64,000 nt of DNA from Exophiala sp. HKRS030 (GCA_023897205.1 JAHWDD010000001.1:4774001-4838000), one strand, 5' to 3'; shown: positions 33,383-45,196, counted from the first letter of the stretch. Notes: generated from the letters alone by a model not told the origin. Numbers and translations are program-made.

Positions 33383-35408
33383 ATGGAGTCTGAGAAGGTC
33401 GTCCCCACGTTCCAACGCGAGCATGCCAGTCTCGACTTGACCAATGACATGAACTTTGAGCTCATCCGCCATGCACAAGAAAGTGATGCTGCCGACAGGA
33501 AATTGACCATCCGTCAGGCGTTGAAAAAGTACAAAAAGGCCGTCTTTTGGGCAATGTTTCTGTCGACGAGTTTGGTCATGGAAGGATACGATTTGGTCAT
33601 TGTAAGCTTTTTGTCGAGTTCTAAATCCTGCTTGGGGAGGTATCTTATCTACTTACACACACACAGATAACTTCATTCTATGGCCAAACGCAATTCCAGA
33701 ATCGATTCGGAGTCGAGGATCCAAAGACGGGGAAGAAGATTATTCCAGCAAGGTGGCAGTCGGGTCTCTCGAACTCGGCCCTGGTAGGACAACTGGCAGG
33801 TCTCTTGGTCAATGCATACACACAAGATCGATTTGGGTGTAGACCGACCATGATGGCTTTTATGGTTTGGATGGCTGTCGTACTGTTCATCCCGGTCTTT
33901 GCTCCATCCCTGTCTGTTCTGGCATTCGGTGAGGCCATGTGCGGAATCCCTTGGGGAGTGTTTCAGGTTTGTTGTTACCTCTGTTATACGGTGATGACGC
34001 ACCGGGCTGACCATCATGCAACCAGACCTTGTCGACTACGTACGCCTCCGAAGTTGTTCCAACAGTACTTCGACCTTACTTCACCGCATACGTCTGCATG
34101 TGCTGGGGCGGTGGTATCCTCTTGTCTTCTGGCGTCGTCCGCGCAGTTGCCGGTATCCAAGGCGACTTGGGTTGGAGACTACCGTTCGCGTTGCAGTTCG
34201 TGTGGCCACTGCCTTTGTTCATCGGAACATACTTTGCACCCGAGTCACCGTGGAACGCGGTGCGACGAGGAAAGATGGATCTGGCCCGAAGGTCCTTGAT
34301 GCGACTCAGACAAGACGAACCTGACAAGGAAACAAGCGTCGACGCCGCCCTTGCATACATCAAATACACCACCGAGTTGGAAAGGGCCGAGACCGAGAGT
34401 GCCAGTTTCATCGAGTGCTTCAAGGGGACGAATCTGCGCCGGACAGAAATTGTGAGTAATCAGACGACAACGACCTGCGACGTCTACTCTATTCTAACCT
34501 GTTGGTGTCTTCTAGAACTGCGTCGTCTGGGCTGCCCAGATCCTTTGCGGCAACGCCATTCTAGGTTACTCTGTGGTCTTTCTCGAAGCAGCAGGGTTCT
34601 CCGAGCTTCAAGCCTTTGACGTCAACATTTCCCTTTCGGCCTGCTACATCATCGGCGGCATCATTTGTTGGTTGATGTTCCCCCATTTCGGGCGAGCCAC
34701 CATCTACATGGGCGGCATGGTGTTCATGTTCTTTTGTCTCATCGCCATCGGTGGTCTGGGATGGTCGAAGTCCAAGGACGCACAACTCGCCATTGGCATC
34801 TTGCTTGTCATTTCCACACTCTGCAACATGATCACCACTGGTCCAGCTTGTTACCCCATCGTGTCGGAAACTCCGTCCGGAAGGTTAAGGTACAAGACCA
34901 TTGTCATTGGACGATTCGTGTACAACCTCACTGGTATCTTTAACAATTCGGTGACCCCGAGAATGATTTCTGCTACATGTGAGTATTCTTTTGTTTTTAC
35001 CGCCCCCCACCTCTTTGAGTCGGTTTTTTTTGCTGACACAACGATATGAAGCATGGAATTGGGGTGCAAAGACTGGTCTCTTTTACGCCGGTACCAATCT
35101 ATTATGCAACATCTGGTGTTGGTTCCGTTTGCCGGAAACGAAAGATCGTACATTTGGTGAGATTGATCTCATGTTTGAGAATCGAGTTCCGGCCAGAAAG
35201 TTTAAGCATACAAAAGTTGATCGTGAGTTTTTTCTCTTTTTTTTTGCACTTTGACACTCAACAAGACATACAAAAACTGACAAGCGATTGTTTCATTTTT
35301 CTAGAATTTGCCGTTGCCATGCGAGAAGCACAAAAGGTCGAAGCAGCAGAGGAAAAGGCTGCGGTTGAGCATCAAAATGTGGTCGAAGTCCCGTCTCACG
35401 TCCACTGA
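33383..35408 (+). CDS. MFS sugar transporter, alpha-glucoside:H+ symporter type
   Basis: Six exons, 33383-33601, 33667-33966, 34026-34451, 34516-34978, 35052-35222 and 35305-35408, all in phase, 560 residues. Features of the fungal maltose/general alpha-glucoside permease group: an N-terminal cytosolic stretch, the first helix ending MEGYDLVIITSFYGQTQFQ, a QDRFGCRPTM loop after helix 2, and PWGVFQTLSTTYASEVVP. Then come PESPWNAVRRGKMDLARRSL in the central loop, the family motif PETKDRTFGEIDLMFE after the last helix, and a charged C-terminal tail. It should import di- or oligosaccharides with protons at the plasma membrane. Its shared promoter with the GH127 gene suggests that the imported sugar is trimmed inside the cell. 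Confidence 0.93.
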
Positions 35409-36121
35409 GACTTTCCCACGACAGAGAGACAAGAGATGACCGTTCTCCGAGGGGATATGCAGTAGGGAGTACTTATAGTAGTTAACAGAAAACGAAATGA
35501 AAAGTTGACGTTTGATATGGTAAACAACAATTGGATTAATCGTCATCATCATGCCGCATACCGTATATATTGTACGGTTGGCCAGCGTCAGTAGTAAATT
35601 GGCCCCCCCTGGCTCTCTTCTTTTTCTTCCAACAGGTCTAACTTCTAGCTATTAAATCAACGAATGTTGATGATTCCCATGTGTGGTTAACCCACATCGA
35701 TTTGGAATTGAGCGCTGCTTCCATGATCAATTTGTCTCATGATGAATTTCCACTGTCCCAGCTTTTCTTCCCGCTTCCTGCGCTGTACGGGCGCCCTTGA
35801 TATCAAACCATATGCCCTACCTTTTCTGCTTGGATTGATGGTCCAGTATTCTTCCCTTCAATTCCAGGCGCCCATGAATGTCCAAATTCATATATCCCTG
35901 CTTTTCCTGCTGAATGACTGTCATCGCTGTTCCCAAGATTCTTCTTTTTTCCCTCCGAGCGCCGATAAATGCCCATTTTCGATCTGTTGCTTGAAAAATG
36001 ACCGTCCATAATCCCTCCCATTCCATGCGCCCCCCGCTTCTGAATGTCAAAATTTAAATGCGCTATTTCATGGTCACGTAACAATCTGGGTCCTTCGCAA
36101 GTCAAAAACTCGGCAATACCG
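35409..36121. other. Convergent intergenic space
   Basis: 713 bases between the converging sugar transporter and UNC93-like genes. Open frames are short and without domains. Confidence 0.5.
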
Positions 36122-38236
36122 TTACGATGATTTATTGATTGAACCAGTCCCTTTCTCGCTGACAACGGTCGCACTCCCTTCGTTCTTGGTCGTCACAACA
36201 TCCCTAACGGCGGAGGCGGAGGCGGAGGCTGTACTCCCATCCCGGTCCTCTCGTGTCGGTGGACCCTCGAAATCGTCGTCGGTGATTTCAGTATTGTGTA
36301 GACGGAACCAATACAGAGGCAAAGCGATGATGAGACCGCCTGCCATCAGCCCCCAAGAGGTACCAAAGTTGATGTGGAATGAGACTTTGTCCTAGCGGAT
36401 CCAAGAAAAATTAGTAATTGTCCTTTGAAAAGGGGGGTTTCTTGTGGCTCTGCCACAAGAAAAGAACTTGAAACAAGGTCGTGACAGAACTTACAGCGTC
36501 AAGTTTGGAAATGGTGGTAGCCCCTACTGCCTGGATGGATTTGTAAAAGCCGGCGTAGTAGGCTAGTTTCCGAGGGTCGTTGGACATGGCACCCATGGTA
36601 TAGTAACAAAAGACTTGCCATAGAGAATCCAGCATGCCATAAGCCATGTAAAGCTGGGTGTGTTGTTAGCAGTGGACATGAACATATATGAACAAGAAGG
36701 AAGGAAGAGCCGGAGAAAGGATGGGAGCGGTGGCGGCGGCGGTGGTGGTGGTGGTGGTGACAACATACAAACAAATACCAAATGTAACCCGAATCAAAAA
36801 GGTCCATCTCGGGGCCCTTGACGTGTCGATTGGTCAACAACAGGAATTTGTATCCGCCTCCCCAGACGGCCATGACCAATGCGAAGAGCATCGCCCAAGC
36901 AATGAGGGTACGAGTGCGACGACTGAATCTTGTCCAGTCGAGAAACGCACCGAACGCGCCGGCGCCAATGATCTGGGCGATCCAGTAAAAGATGTTGTTG
37001 AATGCTCTCGTCCTCGTGGAGAAAAAGTACGCATTGACATCTGACAAACGCACGCGGGTCAGCACGCTCCCTTCCCTCCCTTTCCGACGTCGGGGTCATC
37101 ATCACTTACCGTTGAATTGATACGTGTAGAAATAATTGGACGCAAAGAACATTGGGAAAAGTAAAATCACCCAGGGGTCGGTGACGAGGGTCGTGTAGAG
37201 GCCCATAATGTCGGACTTGAGGCCAGGGTGGACGACCTTTTCCACCTTTGTCCCGTCCTTTCGAATGATCTTGCTGCTCGGGGTCAGGAAACAACACAAC
37301 AACGCTCCCGTGGCTTCGAGGACGATGAATCCGACGTAGGTCCCGTCCGTGACGTGACCGGCCTTGACGCTCCAGTTCTGGCCGAGTGACACGGCGGCTC
37401 CGATGACGGCTCCCAGATTGAAAAGGAGCCAGGTGATGGAAATCGCTCGACCTCGTTGAGATTCGACTGGATAGGACTGCAAAGATTTCAAATCGTGTTA
37501 AAAGAGAATAAGGAAATAGGAATCTTAAGAAAACCGAAATCAACTCACCATCATCACCACACCTTGCGCACACCACAAAAAAGCAGCGCAGAAGCCCAAG
37601 AGTGCCCCCGAGAAGATGACGAACCCTTCATTCTGGGTATGGTTGTAGCACAGGAAAGCGGCCGAGTAGACACAATACCCAATGCCACCGATTGCCATTG
37701 TCCATTTCGTTCCCCTATAAATCCACGGTTTGTGAGCGTGCAAAGTCCCTGATAAAAGTCCGAATCCGAGGATCATGCAAAGCCTTACACCCAATTATGT
37801 GCGATACCGACGAAGAAACCAACGACTGCGAACGTCGTATGGAGGGCAATACCAGCGTTGTTTTGTGCCGTCGCATCGACCTGACCAGCACCTCCTAGAC
37901 CGGCCAAGGCATTGTACATACTATACCATCGACGGACGGGTTTTTGTCAGTTGCGGTCAACCCAAGAGAGTACGGAAGTGTAAGAGATCCGAAAGCTGGG
38001 AGATGAACCTACCCCGGGTTGAGGAATAGAATAAAACCGACAAGGAAGATTTGAACCATCGGATCAGAGTACCTAGGTACTTTGAATCCAAACAGGGTTC
38101 GCTGTCGCTTCCGTACAGCCACAACATTCTGGTGCTCGGGGTCAACTGGGTCATGTTAGTGGACGTTACCCAGGGGGGGGTTTTTTGGATGGTGCCCCCG
38201 GGGGGTGGGAGGGTCCATCTAACCATCAGTTCCCAT
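36122..38236 (-). CDS. UNC93-like major facilitator protein (DUF895 type)
   Basis: Eight exons: 38236-38224, 38145-38013, 37920-37789, 37714-37549, 37476-37110, 37040-36769, 36653-36495 and 36391-36122. All junctions are in phase; 503 residues. Twelve hydrophobic segments are expected. Family motifs are DPMVQIFLVGFILFLNPGMY, NALAGLGGAGQVDAT, a loop WCAQGVVMMSYPVESQRGRA, TYQFNDVNAYFFSTRTR and INFGTSWGLMAGG. Fungal members are uncharacterised membrane proteins often annotated as transporters; the substrate is unknown. Exon 1 is only 13 nt with a GTTAGA donor, so the first five residues (MGTDV) are the least certain part. The sixth intron carries a GGT microsatellite. The C-terminal tail is charged and Ser-rich. 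Confidence 0.88.
36727..36759. repeat. (GGT/GGC)n microsatellite inside an intron
   Basis: About eleven GGT or GGC trinucleotides within intron 6 of the UNC93-like gene. On the gene's strand it reads CACCACC and would add poly-His if the intron were retained. Confidence 0.9.
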
Positions 38237-39518
38237 TGTCGATGCTTTGCGGTATGTCTGTTCCTGCTTTTCAGGTCACCCAGAAGATGTTTGACAATGT
38301 GTGTGTGCGAGTTGCGTATGGGTGTTGCGATGCTCGAAAAGAGGCGAGGCGCCTTAACAAAAGATATATAACTCTTGATCAATGATCTAGTGGCATCCCC
38401 ATTCGTCGCGATATCCCGGCTTGGTGTATCAAAATTGTCTTGAACGGGACGGCGACAGTAGTTAGTCCACCATAATCTGCCAGGGACGTTTAGCTGCAGC
38501 GAATAAGAGGCGGACGATTTATCAAGCCTGATGGATACTTTGTAGTTGCACGCGACAACCCCGCAATCCACCTTTTGGCTGTTCGGGATGGGGATGGCAT
38601 TTGCTTTGTTGAGATGATAGAAAGAGGTTGGGTTGAAGAAACGGTTGGGCAAGCCTGGAGTCCAAAGAAACCTCGAGGTCTGACAACTTGACAGTTGACA
38701 ACAGTTGGTTGCACCAAAAGATTGTCGAATGGCGGTTTGAACCTCTAGTTGAAGCCTGGTTGATCATGTGGGACTGTATGAGATGCCTGATGTAGTTTAG
38801 ACTCGTATGTGATACGGATATGTCGGGCTCAACTTCTCTTTCAACGGGCTATTCAGTCCGTCCTGTATCTCTCCCGCTCCGCCTATATGTGTCTATCAAA
38901 ACCCCTAAAAGGAGTAGCCCAGTTGCCTAAGAGTCAGTGTAACTAGGTAGGTTGGCTTGGCCTGCCTGTCAACATCTCATGTTAGTCCTCAATACTCCAT
39001 ACTCTGGACAAAACCCCTCCATACACACGGGAAGAGGAGTATCATGGTACGTATCTTGTTTGTCCCGCGGTCGATATCTCAACAATCCATATTCTTCGTA
39101 CAATAAACGTCTCCATACAAACGCGGGAAGAGCATACTGTGCAATACTCCTCTTTATTGCCGAGGTAATCAATGTATTAAATACAATGAAGGACTGTTCG
39201 AGTCCCCGGTCTTGGAATGGTTGAGTTCTCTCTCCTCATTCTCATCCTCTGAATATCCTATCCGAGAAATTGATCATTAATTCTATATTCGTATAAATTC
39301 CCAGACAGGCAAGTCCAACAGGTTAGCTATATCGCAAAGGGTATCTTGATCTTGTATCTGGAGCCTGCCTATACTCTGAAGCTGGGCTGCCCATTTGGGC
39401 TATTTTGTACTTACCGCATTTGACGCGAACAAAGGCACAACGACACCAAGAGTCAACGCTCTCCACGAATCCTTTCAATCTCATACCTTATATCTCGTTG
39501 CGATATTTCAATCGTAAA
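38237..39518. other. Intergenic space with a diverged sequence duplication
   Basis: 1.3 kb with no supported gene; the divergent UNC93-like and PhyH promoters lie here. Two related stretches at 38990-39050 and 39083-39147 share a core that reads CTCCATACA, then an ACG-type spacer, then GGGAAGAG. Confidence 0.5.
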
Positions 39519-40469
39519 ATGATCGCTCCATTGAAGACGCAGACCGACGCTGTCCATGTCCTGATCAGCCCTGAAGAGCGTGTGTCGGGACAAATATCCA
39601 AACAGAACCTTGAAAAGGCTGTTGTGGCGATTTCGGAAGACGGAGTAGTCATACTTGACAATGCAGTCTCCGAGGAGAGTCTGGATTTCTTAAACCTACG
39701 CATGGTCGAGGAAGCCAAAGCTCTCAGAGAAGGTTCATCCACCTGGTTCAACTACGACAACAAGGCGCAGAATATTTTGCAACACATGATTCCTGACCCT
39801 GAATACCTGCTCCCCGATGTTCATGCGAACCCTTTTGCCCTGGAAGTGTGCAAGACGATGATGGGGCCCAAGCCGGTGCTTCGATACCACAAGGCCAACA
39901 CCAACTTCCCCGGAGAGAGTCGTCAACCCGTCCACAGCGACGTGCATTATGAACATCCCCGCGCTTGCTTCAGTCTCGCCGTCAACACCGTCTTGATCGA
40001 CTGTTCGCCCGAGAATGGGTCGACCGAGTGCTGGCCGGGGACGCACACAACCACGACATTCTCCGACCAGAACGGGATGAAGGGCATCCATCAACACTTA
40101 CTCGATGAGAGAATCCGGACCCACGGACCGCCTATCCAGCCGACGGTGAAAAAGGGAGGCATCATCATCCGTGACATGAGATTGTGGCACGCCGGGATGC
40201 CGAATCGAACAGCCGACCAAGTTCGGGTGATGCTGAACCTGATCTTCTTCGCAGATTGGTACAGATGCCCCATGACGATCCAATTCCCCAAATCCGCCGA
40301 ATCCAGAATCCGCGAACTCGAGAAAGAAGGAGGCATCCAAATCGCGGCCGAATTTGTCGACGACCTTGATCATCGAACCCTTGCACACACTCATGACTTT
40401 GGTCAAGACGACAAGAGGGAGGAGTTCGGAAGATGGCACCACAAGGTTGCTGCCAAAGTGAACACATGA
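39519..40469 (+). CDS. Phytanoyl-CoA dioxygenase (PhyH) family Fe(II)/2-oxoglutarate oxygenase
   Basis: Intronless, 316 residues from the first ATG of the frame. The double-stranded beta-helix core has the iron-binding H139-x-D141 pair in PVHSDVHYEHPRACF and the distal H224 in DMRLWHAGMPNRT, followed by RVMLNLIFFADW, where an Arg contacts the 2-oxoglutarate carboxylate. DGVVILDNAVSEES near the N-terminus and STECWPGTH in the core are also typical. Such enzymes hydroxylate or desaturate small molecules in fungal catabolic and secondary pathways. The substrate cannot be read from sequence. It stands divergent from the UNC93-like gene, so a common small-molecule role is possible but only an inference. 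Confidence 0.9.
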   Translation: MIAPLKTQTDAVHVLISPEERVSGQISKQNLEKAVVAISEDGVVILDNAVSEESLDFLNLRMVEEAKALREGSSTWFNYDNKAQNILQHMIPDPEYLLPDVHANPFALEVCKTMMGPKPVLRYHKANTNFPGESRQPVHSDVHYEHPRACFSLAVNTVLIDCSPENGSTECWPGTHTTTTFSDQNGMKGIHQHLLDERIRTHGPPIQPTVKKGGIIIRDMRLWHAGMPNRTADQVRVMLNLIFFADWYRCPMTIQFPKSAESRIRELEKEGGIQIAAEFVDDLDHRTLAHTHDFGQDDKREEFGRWHHKVAAKVNT

Positions 40470-41507
40470 ACCTGCACATATGCTCTCCGTCTGTCAATGA
40501 ACATATACGAGAACGCTGTACATACTAAAATAATATAAAGGAGGAAGGCCCGAAGCTGATTCACACACGCCGAAATCACCACAACCTCATTTCCAATATC
40601 ATCGCCACCGATCTATATGTATATGTCACTTGTGGCCAAAACCTCTGCAATGATCCTTGATTCCCCGGTAACTCCTTGCTCGTCTGCCCCACAACATAGG
40701 TTGTCGTCTGCATGAACAGGGCGGTGAGGACCCGTGAATAATCAAAATGGCATGGACAAACGAGTCTGACATGAGGCTAAGTCACCAAGGGATTTGTATT
40801 CTCACCTTGTCCCCAAGCCATCCAGCCGTGGATGTGCATGGTGGTGTAAGACTTTTGCAGACATGAGGGTGGTAATGAAAGTTCACGTGAGCGTATTTCG
40901 CACCCATCGTGGCAATCATCGTTTCGTCTGGTCTGGGTAGGCTATGGGTGCTCATTCAGCCTTGCATCAGGTGCAGCTGGGTTTTGATGTGGCATAGATG
41001 TCTTTTTGGTTCTGTTGAAGAAACTCGTCTCGCGACACGCCGCACTGGGCCAAGCAGTAGCAGGTTTGCCTCATTAGAACCGTCCGCTCCTACAATGTTT
41101 GCAATGCAAAACCAGCAATGTTACCGAGCCGAGAGATAAGTCTTGGACAGTTCCAGGGCCCTTGGAAGATTGGAACACACTGGGCAAGCAAATCTCCAGA
41201 GTATGAGGAAGACATTAAAAACGACTGATCCGAGGCACTTCATTTACTCCGGAATACGGAGAAACCTTTATCCCATGAGACTAAGGTCTAAGAATGTGAA
41301 GGCCGCATGACTGCGATTACAATAACTCCCTCAAACACCCAGACTCTCTGTTCCAGGATATCGTTACCGCGCACAGTTTGTTCTGAGCGACCATATCATT
41401 TCCGGCATCTTCGCCTACCTCCACCAAAATCTACGTCCAAGGTCTGAAGGCCATCTTCAATCCTTCCTATCTCCCATTCCCCGTCTGTGCCCCATTCCAC
41501 GCCGATC
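40470..41507. other. Intergenic space
   Basis: 1.0 kb without a supported gene. A 76-codon open frame at 40909 has no domain and is probably chance. Confidence 0.5.
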
Positions 41508-42167
41508 ATGTCATCCCCGGTTGAAGAGGAAGCCACGATTTCTATTCCGAGCCTCGCCTTTGTCGCCGTCTTGGGCTACTTTATCTATCGATATTTCTTC
41601 TCTGCGCCCAGGGATGGCCCAGACGGTAGCCCGTCATCGTCATCGAGGAATAATGGACTTCGCTTTACGCCGGCGCAAGTCGAGCAGATAGCCCAAATGT
41701 TCCCGCAATTGAACCGGAGAGATATCATGTGGGATCTGCACCGCAACAGAGGAAGTGTGCAGGCTACGACGGAGAGAGTTTTGACTGGCCATGGGCTAGA
41801 TCCCGTGAGACCGCCACCTGTAGTTAGACGGAGAAGATGCAAACAGATATTGACTTGAATCTCACAGGCGCCGCCGTCGTTCCAACCACCTATCTCATTC
41901 ACGAATCCACCTGCAAACACTACAAACTCATCTACAACGCCACCCTTAAAGTCACTCCCGCCCGATCTGATCACGCGGTACAACCTCCAAGCCAAAGTAA
42001 ATGCAAAGGGCAAAGAAAAGGAGGAAGACTCACCTGCGCCGGGTTGGGCGAGTAGCAAAGAAGCCCGCCAGAAAATGTTGCAGCGAAGACGGGACGAAAT
42101 GATCCTGGAGGCCAGAAGAAAGCTGCAGGAGAGGGATCAAGGAACGCCCGCTTTTCCGTCTTCATGA
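41508..42167 (+). CDS. CUE-domain ER membrane protein, Cue1-like
   Basis: Exons 41508-41804 and 41868-42167 join in phase to 198 residues. One membrane segment near the N-terminus (SLAFVAVLGYFIYRYFF, ~14-30) is followed by a Ser-rich spacer and a CUE domain at ~55-97. The MFP motif (VEQIAQMFPQLNRRDI) and the DLHRNRGSVQATTERVL end of the three-helix bundle are present. CUE domains bind ubiquitin; in yeast Cue1 anchors the E2 enzyme Ubc7 to the ER for protein degradation. The C-terminal 45 residues are an Arg/Lys-rich helix (SKEARQKMLQRRRDEMILEA), also seen in fungal relatives. I take the first ATG before SSPVEEE as the start. Without splicing the frame ends in an unrelated RRRRCKQILT tail. Confidence 0.88.
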
Positions 42168-42479
42168 CACTTTCCGGCTTCTGCCTTGCACAGCTCTTCG
42201 TTGTGAACAAATTCCGTTCAGGGCGACACACCCCGCAGATTAAATGATACGCAGGATCTCCGAGATGAGTCTTGTTGATATAGGCGCGATTGGGTCCAGT
42301 GTGTCGTACACAAAACACACTTGGGCTGGAAGTTTGCAGCAGTGGCCGACTGTTAAAGTTGTTGGCTCTTCTTTGGTCTGGGGATGTTGCTTTCCTGGCG
42401 ATTCTTGAAATATCCCTCTAATGATTTGGATGTCCATAACTCAATATACAATTTTTCTCATACATTTTGAACAAGTACT
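42168..42479. other. Convergent 3' space between CUE and PSF2 genes
   Basis: 312 bases between stop codons, no gene seen. Confidence 0.5.
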
Positions 42480-43301
42480 TTAGGTCATTTCGTCGTCGTC
42501 ATCGTCATATCTTCGGTTTTCTCTCTCCTCCTCTTCTCGTTCCCGTCTGGCCTGTTCCCGGCTGGCGTCGAGTTTCCTCAGTCCGTCCATAACTCCTGTG
42601 ACGAAGCCTCTGGACTCCGATATCTCCATTGCACCAACTCCATCGAGCCGTGTACCTTCTCCGTCCCCTGATAGTTGGTCAACCTCTTTTCGCATTTTCG
42701 CTAAGCGAACTTCTCTGATATCTCTAAGAAGCTGGCGTACTCTATCCGGCTCTGATACGTCATCGGTTGCTGCCTCGAGCAACATCTCTGAAAGTTCATA
42801 CCAATGATAGGGCAGGGCCGTGGGCGCAGTGTTCACCGTACAGGAGCCCACAAAAGGCGGGGAGGCGTAGAACGGTTTCCCAGAATGATCTGTCTGTCGC
42901 GTCACCGGTATCTGCGGGGCAGGAGAGAATGTATCTGTAAAATGTCTTGTTTCGATGTCGAGAATTTCTTCGAGGTTTTCGATATACAACCATGGCGGGG
43001 GTATGATATTGGCGCGCCGTTGCCGTTTCAACAGGATCGCAAGCCATAAAGGAAGCGTCGTGCGCTGAGGAGGTATGAGAGGTTTGGTAGGTCCCTATAT
43101 ATATTGCGACGTGTCAGATGTAAGGCTAGTCAGATCGGAGGCATGCCTCGCACCTCAGATGTTGCAGAGGTCGTGGGAAAGACTTACGCCGAGTAAGTCT
43201 AGACGATCGAGGCGCTGTCGTGGGATGATGGTGATTTGCTCCATCTCGCAGAGGAAGGCCACTTCTGTAGGGAGAAGGCCTGAGGGGTGAGGAAATGCCA
43301 T
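42480..43301 (-). CDS. PSF2: GINS complex subunit Psf2
   Basis: Two exons, 43301-43188 and 43094-42480, join in phase to 242 residues. Psf2 is one of four GINS subunits that travel with Mcm2-7 and Cdc45 as the replicative helicase. The N-terminus is diagnostic: [60 protein letters not shown] and [19 protein letters not shown]. The central helical part has [17 protein letters not shown] and [21 protein letters not shown] fungal C-terminal tail ends in a run of Arg, Glu and Asp. The intron (93 bp) sits between two Gly codons in the conserved LLG-GPTKP motif. Confidence 0.95.
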
Positions 43302-43979
43302 TGGGAGAGTTGGCTTGATGATCGATAAATCGGCTTCAGCGTTGAAGCAGTGAGAGGCGTCTCGCAGGCACAATTGCATGCGATGTTGACGAGTTCGTAC
43401 CCTTTGCTGCATTTGACGCGCCCAGAGGCTCAAGAACGCGGAAACCTCTTGCGGCCCCTCATTGCTCCGAAGCGCCCTTGAACTCGCCCCGGCTCCAGGC
43501 ATCAAAGGGTGATTGGCTCAGCTGAAACCAAGCATGCTAAGCATTTCTCAGTGCCTAGAAAATGCTTGACCTCGACAAGCAGGATGGCAGACACCTCTTC
43601 TGTCTACAGGGTCCTTTCACCATCAGTAATCATAAGGTGATACACGACTCTATTGAAATCTGGTACAACATCTGCATGCAACTATGGACAAGCCGAATAC
43701 GTTCCATGGAGAAGAGATCGTCGAGCGTATCCCAAGTGCATTAGGTAAGTATTATAGGGAGGTGAGATGCCGACTATCTTCCGGTAACGCCGGCGCCGCC
43801 TCTTCGCTCTTTGCATGAGGGCTTTTGGGCCACGTACCGGTGCCTCCGACGCGAGTCTATTGCCGTCTAAGCGCAGCTAAGGCGTTGGGTTCACGTACTG
43901 TAATGTCAGAGAAAGGCAAGTTAGTTTTTGTCAACCTCAATATGCGTGCCGACGCCGTCGTGACATTCCAACAATCCAG
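43302..43979. promoter_or_regulatory. Divergent promoter space, PSF2 / DUF3431 gene
   Basis: 678 bases between divergent start codons. No gene or clear regulatory motif seen. Confidence 0.5.
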
Positions 43980-45119
43980 ATGAGACGCAAAACACGAGGG
44001 GCTTTGATAAATGTCGTGCTCTTCTGCGGCGTCCTTTTACTCATTCTTTATCTGAACACTGCAGGATCAGGCAACGGTGCTAAGAATTTCGCCTGGCGAA
44101 CAGTGCGGTATCAAACAACAGCCTCGACTCTCCCCTCTGCTCAGGGTGTCTGTCGAGGCCTCTCAGACACGACAAAGCCAGCACTTGTAGTGGCTCGAAT
44201 CAATACGGATGACACGAAATGGCTCGACAGACTTTTAGACAAATACCATCTGTGCGTTTACACCGCCGACGCCCCCGTAGACAAATCGTCGAAATACCTC
44301 CAAGTGCCCGAGAATCGAGGCCATGAGGCCATGACATATCTGACGTTCATTATCGACAATTACGAAACTATTCCTTCCTCGGGTGCAGTTTTCGTCCATG
44401 GTGCACGATGGTCCTGGCATAACGATAACCCTGACTACGACAACGCCGCCCTCCTTGCTGCGCTCAACATATCTTCGGCCTTGACACCTTGGGGATACCA
44501 CAACCTCCGTTGCGACTGGAGTGCGAGCACATGCCCGATGGCAGTTGCTCAGGGCAGCTTCGGTACATCAATAAATGCTATTCTAGAACCGTGGAATCAG
44601 CGACTCGTATCTGATGCCGCCCTACCCGACGCCCTGACGGCGTTATTCGGATTTGAGAATGACAGGCTCAAGCCTGGGGTCAGACTGCATCTAGGCCGCC
44701 ATGATGCTGTTCGCGCGCAGTGCTGTGCACAATTCGTCGTGTCACGGGAGAGCATACATCGACATACGCTCGAGGAATACGTTGCACTGAGACAGTGGCT
44801 TCTTGACGGTAGTAGCGGCCAAAGAGCAAATTCCAATTCATCTCAAAGCACCAAGGCTGCCCCGCCAGATGATCGTATCGCTGGCCGCATCATGTCCTAC
44901 GTCTGGCACATCCTATTCTTGGACTACGACACCTTGAACGAGCACATCGACTTGGAAAAGTTGAACGAGCTAGCGTGTCCTTCAGCAGCACAATGTTACT
45001 GTCGGCTCTACGGCCGGTGTGATCTTCAACGCTGCACACAGGGTCGTTGTTATGGACAATATGTCATACCACCAGGGTATCGCTTGCCAGAGGATTGGGC
45101 AGCGACACATGAACACTGA
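43980..45119 (+). CDS. DUF3431 protein, predicted type II membrane protein
   Basis: Intronless, 379 residues. A short basic start (MRRKTRG) is followed by one hydrophobic segment (VVLFCGVLLLILYLN, ~12-27), so it should sit in the secretory pathway with its main domain in the lumen. The domain shows VVARINTDDTKWLDRLL, YTADAPVDKSSKYLQVPENR, GHEAMTYLTFIIDNYE and VFVHGARWSWHNDNPDYDN. Fungal DUF3431 proteins share this pattern and are thought to resemble glycosyltransferase-like folds, but no activity is established. Several cysteines near the C-terminus (CPSAAQCYCRLYGRCDLQRC) could form disulfides. The stop codon is only 77 bases from the stop of the converging oleate hydratase gene. Confidence 0.85.
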   Translation: MRRKTRGALINVVLFCGVLLLILYLNTAGSGNGAKNFAWRTVRYQTTASTLPSAQGVCRGLSDTTKPALVVARINTDDTKWLDRLLDKYHLCVYTADAPVDKSSKYLQVPENRGHEAMTYLTFIIDNYETIPSSGAVFVHGARWSWHNDNPDYDNAALLAALNISSALTPWGYHNLRCDWSASTCPMAVAQGSFGTSINAILEPWNQRLVSDAALPDALTALFGFENDRLKPGVRLHLGRHDAVRAQCCAQFVVSRESIHRHTLEEYVALRQWLLDGSSGQRANSNSSQSTKAAPPDDRIAGRIMSYVWHILFLDYDTLNEHIDLEKLNELACPSAAQCYCRLYGRCDLQRCTQGRCYGQYVIPPGYRLPEDWAATHEH

Positions 45120-45196
45120 ACAACGGTGCAAGCGATGTTACAAAGTACTCTTATTTTTGGCCGCGAGATCCGAAGATACATCGACATATGTCTTGT

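Noticed and set aside
39171..39230. tRNA-like GTTCGAGTCCC string
   Set aside because: The stem and loop lengths do not fit a T-arm and no acceptor, D or anticodon arms pair around it.
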